Below the pieces are notes generated by a model. It did no database searches, was not told the DNA's origin, and was given only the letters and a program-made list of their open reading frames with translations. The translations under genes and the position numbers were made by a program. Shown here one piece after another: positions 7,400 to 13,737 of a DNA stretch of 18,270 nucleotides. Position 1 is the first letter of the stretch. Every line of letters begins with the position of its first letter. The stretch covers positions 1 to 18,270 of the forward strand of contig CAYGSW010000110.1 in assembly GCA_964352535.1 (NCBI GenBank), read 5' to 3'. The stretch is from Granulosicoccus sp964352535 (lineage in GTDB: Bacteria; Pseudomonadota; Gammaproteobacteria; Granulosicoccales; Granulosicoccaceae).

Positions 7400-8158
7400 A
7401 TGCAAATAATCATCGGACGTTATCGTCTCTGGGTGTTGTTGGCGTCGAGCGTATTGCTTGCAGGCTGTGCCAGTGATCTTCAATGGTATGTCGTATCACC
7501 TGCGACTGAAACAGGACGCGCCAATCTGTTGTTTCTGCTGGGTGGTCTGAAATACACTTTGTTGCTGTCGTGCACCGCCATTGTCATTTCAATTGTGGTG
7601 GGGTTGCTGGTGGCATTGCCCGGACTGTCAGCCAACCCTGTATGGCGAGGTGTTAACCGGGTGTATGTGGAAGTGGTTAGGGCCATACCCATCCTGGTGC
7701 TCATACTCTGGGTGTACTACGGACTGCCCATCGTCATGGGGCTGGCCGTGTCGGTTTTCTGGGCTGGTGTTATCGCGCTGGCCTTGTCAGACAGCGCCTT
7801 TGAAGCAGAGATTTTCAGAGCGGGGATTCAGTCCATTGACCGTGGTCAGCTGGAAGCTTCCGATTCTCTGGGGCTGGGGTATATCGACCGGATGCGATAT
7901 GTGGTGCTGCCGCAGGCCATTCGGCGTGTGCTACCTCCATTGGGCAATCAGCTGGTGTACATGCTGAAGATGTCGTCGCTTGTCTCTGTTATCGGTATGG
8001 AAGAGCTGACACGACGGGCTAACGAGCTGGTGACATCTCAATACCGGCCACTGGAAATATATACTGTACTTATTGTTGAATACCTACTGCTTATCCTGTT
8101 GGTATCTGCGGGTGTGCGCTGGCTGGAGCGGCGTCTTGCACGGCGTGACGAACGCTGA
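7400..8158 (+). CDS. Amino-acid-type ABC transporter permease with lipobox-like N-terminus
   Basis: 252 residues from the ATG at 7400; a TTG at 7394 would add two. It is a His/Glu/Gln/Arg-opine family permease: an N-terminal helix, then LKYTLLLSCTAIVISIVVGLL, RAIPILVLILWVYYGLP and the EAA loop GQLEASDSLGLGYIDRMRYVVLPQAIRR (about 149-176) that docks on the ATPase, with MLKMSSLVSVIG after it and a last helix near 218-238. The first hydrophobic segment reads LLASSVLLAGC-AS, a good lipobox with Cys23, so the N-terminus could be a cleaved and lipidated signal peptide instead of a normal helix. It is tightly linked to the ATPase gene and is followed 2 bases later by the MFS gene. Confidence 0.9.
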   Translation: MQIIIGRYRLWVLLASSVLLAGCASDLQWYVVSPATETGRANLLFLLGGLKYTLLLSCTAIVISIVVGLLVALPGLSANPVWRGVNRVYVEVVRAIPILVLILWVYYGLPIVMGLAVSVFWAGVIALALSDSAFEAEIFRAGIQSIDRGQLEASDSLGLGYIDRMRYVVLPQAIRRVLPPLGNQLVYMLKMSSLVSVIGMEELTRRANELVTSQYRPLEIYTVLIVEYLLLILLVSAGVRWLERRLARRDER

Positions 8159-8160
8159 CT

Positions 8161-9330
8161 TTGCAACGCACTAACCCAACGATTCGATCCCCGTTCCTGC
8201 TGCCTGTTCTGCTCGCCTGTGCCAGCTTGACGGTGATGGCGGGTGCAACGATTGCCCCCGGATTGCCAGGCCTGGTCAAGCACTTCGAGGCGTACCCTGA
8301 CGCGGACTATCTGTCAAGGTTCATCCTCACAGCCCCCGGGCTGGCAATTGCGCTCAGTGCTGCCATGGCAGGGTGGGTGGCCGATAAGCTGGGGCGACGC
8401 GTGCTGCTGCAAGTGGGTATTGCGTTGTACATTGTTGCAGGCAGTGCAGGGCTGTGGCTTGACGATCTGATCCTGCTCCTGATCAGTCGTTTTCTTCTGG
8501 GCATTGCCGTGGGCATGATCATGGTGTGCTCCATGGCGTTGCTTACCGATCATTTTCAAGGTTCGGAAAGAGATCGTGCCATGGGCATACAGTCATCGGC
8601 GATGGCAGTGGGCGGCATTGTATTCATTTCGGCAGGTTCGATTCTGGCTGATGTTTCCTGGCGTGCACCCTTTGCCGTTTATATCCTTCCCATTGCATTG
8701 TTCCCCCTGATCTACTGGTTTGTCTACAAACCACCTGTCAGCAGTGAACAACACGAAGCGGGTAACGAGACGTTCCCGTTTGCGCATGCGGCAATGATTT
8801 ACGCACTGGCCTGTATCAGCATGCTGATGTTCTATTTCATCCCAACGCAGTTGCCATTCTTTGCAATAGAGCTGGGTGCCGAGAGCCTGAAATACGGTGG
8901 CTTTGCCATAGCACTCAGTCAGCTTTTCTCGGCTGTTGCATCGGCCAATTATCAGCGCTTGCGTGTGCGTTTCAGTAATCCTCAGATTCTGCTTATCAGC
9001 TATGCATGCATGGGTGCAGGCTTTCTAAGTCTGTCTCAAGCTAATTCCCTGTTCACCCTGTACCTGTCGATGCCTTTGATCGGGATTGGCCTGGGATTCA
9101 ATTTTCCTAACCTTACTATCTGGTTGATGTCCAGAGTGCCATCAACCATGCGCGGCCGAGCCTCCGGGGGCATGACCACATCGGTGTTTGTCGGTCAGTT
9201 TGTGTCGCCGCTGTTGAGTCAACCGGTGGTTATCGGTTATAGCTTGTCGACCGCTTTTATCACAGCCGCGGTAGGTATGATAGTGCTGGTGATCGTCCCG
9301 ACAATCATCGTACAATTCATGCGCAAATAG
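8161..9330 (+). CDS. MFS transporter
   Basis: 389 residues with about 12 hydrophobic segments, the usual size for a 12-helix major facilitator. Motif A between helices 2 and 3 is clear (GWVADKLGRR, 71-80), and helix 1 carries the VMAGATIAPGLPGL pattern of the drug:H+ antiporter-like DHA1 group. The start is the TTG at 8161, because the next in-frame ATG (residue 26) would delete half of the first helix. The TTG begins 2 bases after the permease stop, so initiation is probably coupled. The substrate is unknown. Position between an ABC importer and catabolic enzymes suggests uptake or export of the same acid or of a toxic oxo-acid intermediate (inference). Confidence 0.85.
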   Translation: MQRTNPTIRSPFLLPVLLACASLTVMAGATIAPGLPGLVKHFEAYPDADYLSRFILTAPGLAIALSAAMAGWVADKLGRRVLLQVGIALYIVAGSAGLWLDDLILLLISRFLLGIAVGMIMVCSMALLTDHFQGSERDRAMGIQSSAMAVGGIVFISAGSILADVSWRAPFAVYILPIALFPLIYWFVYKPPVSSEQHEAGNETFPFAHAAMIYALACISMLMFYFIPTQLPFFAIELGAESLKYGGFAIALSQLFSAVASANYQRLRVRFSNPQILLISYACMGAGFLSLSQANSLFTLYLSMPLIGIGLGFNFPNLTIWLMSRVPSTMRGRASGGMTTSVFVGQFVSPLLSQPVVIGYSLSTAFITAAVGMIVLVIVPTIIVQFMRK

Positions 9331-9354
9331 AGTTCTGATGCGCAAATGGAGTTC
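9319..9354 (+). repeat. 19-bp-period tandem duplication at the MFS/dehydrogenase junction
   Basis: Two 17-base copies (9319-9335 and 9338-9354), each atgcgcaaat-R-gagttc, differ at one base. In the first copy the A gives the MFS stop codon TAG. In the second the G gives TGG and creates the GGAG ribosome binding site used by the dehydrogenase gene. Confidence 0.88.
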
Positions 9355-9358
9355 ATCC

Positions 9359-10768
9359 ATGTCTGACAACATCAAGCAATGCTGCGAGAAACTGCGTGAA
9401 CTTCTAGGTGATCGACTGTCCACTGGCGCTGCCATGCGCGACACGCATGGGCGTGATGAAGCCTACAGCACACCGGCACGACCTGACGCCGTAGCATTTC
9501 CTGATAACACCGCAGAGGTGGCTGATATCCTGCGCCTGTGTTCGCACTATCAGTGCCCGGTTATCCCGTTTGGAATCGGCACATCGCTGGAAGGGCACAT
9601 CGTTGCGCAGTACGGCGGTGTCAGTATCGACACCAGCCGCATGAACCAGGTGCTGCGGATCAACGAGAGTGACTGGGATGCCGTGGTACAGCCTGGGGTG
9701 ACGCGCATCCAGCTTAACGAGGAACTACGTACCAGTGGGCTGATGTTTACCGTTGACCCGGGTGCCAATGCCACGCTGGGCGGAATGGCTGCAACACGTG
9801 CATCGGGAACCAACACGGTGCGTTATGGCAGCATGCGCGAAAACGTCATGGCCATGGAGGTCGTGTTGCCCGGGGGTGACATCATCAGGACCGGTTCGCG
9901 TGCGCGCAAGTCGTCGTCAGGCTATGACCTGACACGCCTGTTTGTCGGCTCGGAAGGCACCCTTGGCATCATCACAGAACTCACCGTCAGATTGTTCCCC
10001 CAACCCGATACCATCGCATCAGCCAGCTGCGCATTCGAAAGCGTTGATACGGCCGTGAATGCGGTGATCATGGCGATGCAGTACGGTATCCCCTTGGCGC
10101 GTATCGAGCTGTTGGATGAGCTGCAAATGCGCGGAATGAATCTCTATAACCCGGATTTGCAGTTGACCGAAAAGCCGCATCTGTTTCTTGAATTCCATGG
10201 CACCCGAAACGGTGTTGATGAACAGATAGCGCTGTTTCAGGAAGCTGCAACCGAGTTTGGAGTCAGTGAGTTTCAGTGGGCGAGCAAACCTGAAGAGCGC
10301 ACACGCTTATGGCAAGCCCGGCACAATGCCTACTACGCCGGCAAGGCGCTGAGACCGGGATCAGAAGGTATTGTTACCGATGTATGTGTGCCGATATCGC
10401 GCCTGGCTGATGCTATTTCAAAGACAAGGGTGCTGATCAACGAGTCAGGACTGCTGGCACCGTTGGTCGGGCATGTGGGCGATGGCAATTTTCATCTTCT
10501 GATTCTGGTTGATCCGGATAATGCGCAGGAGATGCAGCAAGCATCGATACTGGCCAGCGGTGTCAATCAGATCGCGCTTGAATGCGATGGCACAGTAACC
10601 GGTGAGCACGGCGTTGGCATTGGCAAGAAGAAATACATGCAGCAAGAACATGGCGATGCCTATGCCTTGATGGGATTGCTAAAACAATCTATCGATCCTG
10701 ACAACATCATGAACCCGGGCAAGCTGGTGAGCGTTAGCGCTGGAGCAAAAGTGAGGGCACAACCATGA
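9359..10768 (+). CDS. FAD-linked D-2-hydroxyacid dehydrogenase (D-lactate dehydrogenase/GlcD type)
   Basis: 469 residues from the ATG at 9359, which has GGAG 7 bases upstream; the in-frame ATG at 9338 lies in a duplicated segment and is less likely. It is a PCMH/VAO-type FAD domain (about 45-215: PVIPFGIGTSLEGH, VVQPGVTRIQLNEELR, TVDPGANATLGGMAATRASGTN, LFVGSEGTLGIITELT) followed by FAD-oxidase C-terminal domain motifs (GHVGDGNFHLLILVD, GTVTGEHGVGIGKKKYM, DPDNIMNPGKL). The glycine pattern and GMAATRASGTN resemble LDHD/Dld2-type D-lactate dehydrogenases more than the GlcD subunit, and no glcE or glcF follows. These enzymes oxidise D-2-hydroxy acids to 2-oxo acids. Next to a tetronate kinase, a four-carbon D-hydroxy acid such as D-erythronate is a reasonable guess. 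Its stop overlaps an ATG (ATGA) belonging to a duplicated start of the next gene. Confidence 0.88.
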   Translation: MSDNIKQCCEKLRELLGDRLSTGAAMRDTHGRDEAYSTPARPDAVAFPDNTAEVADILRLCSHYQCPVIPFGIGTSLEGHIVAQYGGVSIDTSRMNQVLRINESDWDAVVQPGVTRIQLNEELRTSGLMFTVDPGANATLGGMAATRASGTNTVRYGSMRENVMAMEVVLPGGDIIRTGSRARKSSSGYDLTRLFVGSEGTLGIITELTVRLFPQPDTIASASCAFESVDTAVNAVIMAMQYGIPLARIELLDELQMRGMNLYNPDLQLTEKPHLFLEFHGTRNGVDEQIALFQEAATEFGVSEFQWASKPEERTRLWQARHNAYYAGKALRPGSEGIVTDVCVPISRLADAISKTRVLINESGLLAPLVGHVGDGNFHLLILVDPDNAQEMQQASILASGVNQIALECDGTVTGEHGVGIGKKKYMQQEHGDAYALMGLLKQSIDPDNIMNPGKLVSVSAGAKVRAQP

Positions 10769-10796
10769 GCACAATTCTGACATGAGCACAATTCTG
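10765..10796 (+). repeat. 17-bp-period tandem duplication of the otnK start
   Basis: atgagcacaattctg occurs at 10765-10779 and 10782-10796. The first copy overlaps the dehydrogenase stop (ATGA) and encodes a six-codon frame MSTILT that ends at the TGA at 10783-10785, itself overlapping the ATG at 10782 of the real gene. Confidence 0.93.
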
Positions 10797-12047
10797 GGCT
10801 GTATTGCAGACGACTTTACCGGCGCCACCGACCTTGCAGGATTGCTGGCGCGCAGTGGTGTACATGTATCGCTGCGCATCGGCATACCAACCACTGAGCC
10901 TGTTGATACCGCAGCTTTCGAAGTCATTGCATTGAAGTGTCGAACAGCACCGGTTGAGACAGCGGTTGCCGAGTGTCTGGAAGCGCTTGCATGGTTGCAA
11001 GGTGCAGGAGCCCATCGTTTTTTCTGGAAATACTGTTCCACGTTCGACAGCACAGCAGCGGGCAATATTGGTCCTGTGGCTGAAGCGCTTATGCAGGCAC
11101 TGGGAACCGAGCAAACCATCTATTGCCCGGCATTTCCCGAAAACGGACGGTCAATATTCATGGGCAACCTGTTTGTTGGGCAGCAACTTCTAGCTGAAAG
11201 TCCCATGAAAGATCATCCGCTGACACCCATGCGTGACAGCAATCTGATGCGTCTGCTAGAGCCTCAGGTAACAAAACCCGTCGGCCTGATTGATCGACTG
11301 ACAGTGGCCAAAGGTGCAGATGCTATCCAGACAGAACTCAGCACTCTTGAACAACAGGGTACAGCGCACGTCATTCTCGATGCCGTTGCCAATGACGACT
11401 TGCAGCTGATTGCTGCAGCCTGTCAAGACATGCCACTGATCACCGGTGGTAGCGCGATTGCCATGCCATTGCCGAGCCTTTATCAGTCCAGTGGTGCACT
11501 GTCGGCGGATGTATCCTCTCTACAGATACCTGATGTTGCTCCGGGAGCCGTGATCCTCTCTGGCAGCTGTTCGCAAAGAACGCGCGAGCAGGTAGCCAGC
11601 TACAGTGCAAAGGCACCCGGTTATCGACTGGATCCGCTGGTACTGGCCGACAAGGGTGTCGACGATGCATTGACATGGCTGGCTGCCCAATCGCTACAAG
11701 AGAGCCCACTGGTTTATGCTACTGCCGAGCCTGATGATGTCCGGGCCGCTCAGCAGCGATTGGGCATCGAGACGGCCAGCGAGCTCATTGAATCGGCACT
11801 GGCAGCATTGGCGGTGGCTGCCATAGAGCAAGGTGCCGGCCGACTGATCGTGGCTGGCGGTGAGACATCGGGTGCTGTGACACAAGCACTGGACGTGCAA
11901 CAGCTGGATATAGGGCCTGAGATTGCGCCGGGTGTACCCTGGACGTTTTGCCAAAGTGCAGGCAAGCGTATTGCGTTAGCGCTGAAGTCCGGAAATTTTG
12001 GTGCCGAGACTTTTTTCAGTGATGCCCTCGACAGGCTTTCGGATTAA
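10782..12047 (+). CDS. otnK: Four-carbon acid sugar kinase (3-oxo-tetronate kinase, DUF1537 family)
   Basis: 421 residues, full length for the family. The N-terminal signature IADDFTGATDLAGLLARSG (8-26) and WKYCSTFDST (82-91) mark the sugar-acid-binding domain. CPAFPENGRSIFMGNLFV (115-132), GGSAIAMPLP (222-231), VAGGETSGAVTQAL (357-370) and LKSGNFGAETFF (401-412) mark the C-terminal nucleotide-binding domain. In the known pathways for D-erythronate and L-threonate, OtnK phosphorylates 3-oxo-tetronate at C4 before decarboxylation to dihydroxyacetone phosphate by OtnC. Neither the OtnC/OtnI partners nor a PdxA2-like partner is in the window. The start is the ATG at 10782, reached by stop-start coupling through a duplicated mini-frame. 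The 3' end is also duplicated (12016-12079). Subfamily placement as OtnK, not DtnK/DenK, is by motif feel and less certain than the family. Confidence 0.87.
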   Translation: MSTILGCIADDFTGATDLAGLLARSGVHVSLRIGIPTTEPVDTAAFEVIALKCRTAPVETAVAECLEALAWLQGAGAHRFFWKYCSTFDSTAAGNIGPVAEALMQALGTEQTIYCPAFPENGRSIFMGNLFVGQQLLAESPMKDHPLTPMRDSNLMRLLEPQVTKPVGLIDRLTVAKGADAIQTELSTLEQQGTAHVILDAVANDDLQLIAAACQDMPLITGGSAIAMPLPSLYQSSGALSADVSSLQIPDVAPGAVILSGSCSQRTREQVASYSAKAPGYRLDPLVLADKGVDDALTWLAAQSLQESPLVYATAEPDDVRAAQQRLGIETASELIESALAALAVAAIEQGAGRLIVAGGETSGAVTQALDVQQLDIGPEIAPGVPWTFCQSAGKRIALALKSGNFGAETFFSDALDRLSD

Positions 12048-12079
12048 TCAGTGATGCCCTTGACAGGCTCCCGAATAAA
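12016..12079 (+). repeat. 32-bp tandem duplication of the otnK 3' end
   Basis: 12016-12047 and 12048-12079 match at 27 of 32 positions. The first copy encodes the last residues SDALDRLSD and the TAA stop. The second, read in its own shifted frame, still encodes SDALDRLPNKFV before a TGA at 12086-12088, so it looks like a relic of the old C-terminus. Confidence 0.88.
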
Positions 12080-12125
12080 TTTGTGTGAGTTTGAGTGTTC
12101 ATGCATCCAGACGACTAGTGAGCGT

Positions 12126-12135
12126 TTGTATACAA
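12126..12135. promoter_or_regulatory. GntR-type operator (MatR-like) upstream of the malonate operon
   Basis: ttgtatacaa is a perfect 10-bp palindrome 49 bases upstream of the matP start in the 137-base gap before the operon, overlapping a possible -10 hexamer TACAAT (12131-12136). TTGTATACAA-like sites are typical of FCD-subfamily GntR repressors, and the rhizobial malonate regulator MatR is, from memory, reported to bind a palindrome with the same TTGTA/TACA core. Overlap with the -10 suggests repression relieved by malonate or malonyl-CoA. The regulator gene itself is not in the window. Confidence 0.6.
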
Positions 12136-12184
12136 TGAAAGTCCGCGTGTTCATAAAACAGCAAAACGTCTCTGGAGGATGTTC

Positions 12185-13180
12185 ATGAAGTCACCTGCTT
12201 TAATAGGAAGTGTTCTGGCGGCAAGTGTCGCCACTTTTGCGTTAGCAAATGCAGCGCAGGCTGCTGAGTTACGCCTGTCTCATCAGTGGTCTACACAGGA
12301 CATCAGGCACAAGGTTGCCCAGATGGTGGCCGATGAAGTTGCCGCTGCCGATGTGGGTCTGGACATCACGATCTTTCCATCAGCGTCATTGTTTAAAGCG
12401 CGTGAGCAATACAACCCGTTATCGCGAGGCCAGCTTGATATGACGGTGCTGCCTCTATCCTATGCCGGTGGCCAGCAGCCTGCATACAACCTCACGCTGA
12501 TGCCCGGGCTTGTGAAAAACCACGATCATGCTGCACGGCTGAATGAATCACCGTTCATGGAAAAGATCGAGCAGATCATGGCAGAGGATGATGTCATGGT
12601 GCTGGTGCATGGCTATCTGGCGGGTGGTTTTGCCGGAAAAGATAAATGCATCACATCACCCGATGATATCGGTGGCTTGCAGACTCGTGCCGCCGGCAAG
12701 GCGTTTGAACAAATGCTGGCCAGTGCCGGTGCATCCATAGCCTCCATGGCATCCAGCGAGATCTACAATGCCATGCAAACCGGTGTGCTGGATGCCGCCA
12801 ACACCTCATCGTCCTCTTTCGTCTCGTATCGCATCTACGAGCAGGTGAGTTGCTATACACCCGCCAGCGATGTTGCGTTGTGGTTCATGTATCAGCCGCT
12901 GCTGATGAACAAGTCCACCTTCGATGATTTGAACGACGAGCAACAGCAAGCGCTGATGGCAGCATCGGCCAAAGCCGAAGCGTTTTATCTGGCAGAAGCG
13001 AAAAAGGAAGATGCTGCATCGGTTGATGTCTTTCGCGAGGCCGGTGTCGAGATTGCCAACATGACCTCCGAGGAGTTTGACGCATGGCGTGCCGTGGCTC
13101 AGAAGTCCTCTTATGCCGAGTTCATCAACGATTTGCCGGATGGACAGGAACTGCTTGATCTGGCTTTGGCCGTTGAATAG
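12185..13180 (+). CDS. matP: TRAP transporter substrate-binding protein, probable malonate
   Basis: 331 residues from the ATG at 12185. An in-frame ATG at 12179 directly abuts GGAGG (12174-12178), leaving no spacing, whereas the ATG at 12185 has 6 bases. The signal peptide ends AQA|AE at residue 26. The mature part is a DctP/TAXI-like P subunit: LRLSHQWSTQDIRHKVAQMVADEV, IFPSASLFKAREQYNPLSRGQLD and LQTRAAGKAFEQML, with Arg168 in the usual ligand-carboxylate position. It captures the substrate in the periplasm for the Q-M membrane subunits encoded next. Malonate is assigned from the linked malonyl-CoA synthetase and decarboxylase genes and the analogy with MatPQMAB of Sinorhizobium meliloti, not from the sequence of the pocket. 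Confidence 0.88.
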   Translation: MKSPALIGSVLAASVATFALANAAQAAELRLSHQWSTQDIRHKVAQMVADEVAAADVGLDITIFPSASLFKAREQYNPLSRGQLDMTVLPLSYAGGQQPAYNLTLMPGLVKNHDHAARLNESPFMEKIEQIMAEDDVMVLVHGYLAGGFAGKDKCITSPDDIGGLQTRAAGKAFEQMLASAGASIASMASSEIYNAMQTGVLDAANTSSSSFVSYRIYEQVSCYTPASDVALWFMYQPLLMNKSTFDDLNDEQQQALMAASAKAEAFYLAEAKKEDAASVDVFREAGVEIANMTSEEFDAWRAVAQKSSYAEFINDLPDGQELLDLALAVE

Positions 13181-13200
13181 TCGGTTGTAGAGACGACCAC

Positions 13201-13737
13201 GTGCAAGACACGATTGTGCGTAACGTACGACCGGGCTGGATGCGCGCCATAGGCGCGTTTTCATCCTTCTGCGGTGCGATGTCAGCCACCATGATTCTGG
13301 CAGCGGTCCTGCTGACCTGCCAGATGATCTGGGTACGCAAGGTCAACAACGCTTCTACAGTGTGGCAAACCGAAGCCGTTATCTACCTGATGATCGGTGC
13401 CACTCTGCTTGGCTTGCCGTATGTGCAGCGGCTTCGTGGACACGTAAACGTTGATCTGTTGCCCCGGTTGCTACCACCAACTCTTCGCAAGGCGCTGGCC
13501 TGTTTTACGCTTTTTATCGCGATGGCCGTCGTTGGCGTCATGCTGTTTTATTCGGCAGAGCTTTGCCATGTTGCATGGTCACGCGGGTGGAACTCTGACA
13601 CGGTCTGGGGGCCACCCTTGTGGATTCCGTATCTGGCAATGCCCATAGGGTTCGCTGCCTATCTGCTACAGCTGGCGACCGATCTGTTTGCAGTCATATT
13701 TGATATCGAAAAGCCGTTTGACAACGAGGCGCTCTAA
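13201..13737 (+). CDS. matQ: TRAP transporter small permease (DctQ/MatQ)
   Basis: 178 residues from GTG 13201, 20 bases after matP; only a weak GAGA purine stretch precedes the start. Four hydrophobic segments (about 20-43, 54-75, 97-118 and 140-165) and the TVWQTEAVIYLMIGATLLGLPY and GHVNVDLL patterns are typical of DctQ-type subunits. It forms a complex with the large permease and is needed for transport. Its TAA stop is followed directly by the TTG start of the next gene. Confidence 0.88.
   Translation: MQDTIVRNVRPGWMRAIGAFSSFCGAMSATMILAAVLLTCQMIWVRKVNNASTVWQTEAVIYLMIGATLLGLPYVQRLRGHVNVDLLPRLLPPTLRKALACFTLFIAMAVVGVMLFYSAELCHVAWSRGWNSDTVWGPPLWIPYLAMPIGFAAYLLQLATDLFAVIFDIEKPFDNEAL

Noticed and set aside
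9338..10768. glcDEF glycolate oxidase operon
   Set aside because: Only one FAD subunit is present; no GlcE or GlcF follows and the motifs are closer to single-chain D-lactate dehydrogenases.
10679..11119. Minus-strand open frame of 146 codons at the dehydrogenase/otnK junction
   Set aside because: Antisense shadow; both genes it covers have strong family motifs on the plus strand.
12806..13264. Minus-strand open frame of 152 codons across matP/matQ
   Set aside because: Antisense to two clearly recognised TRAP genes and without any family pattern.
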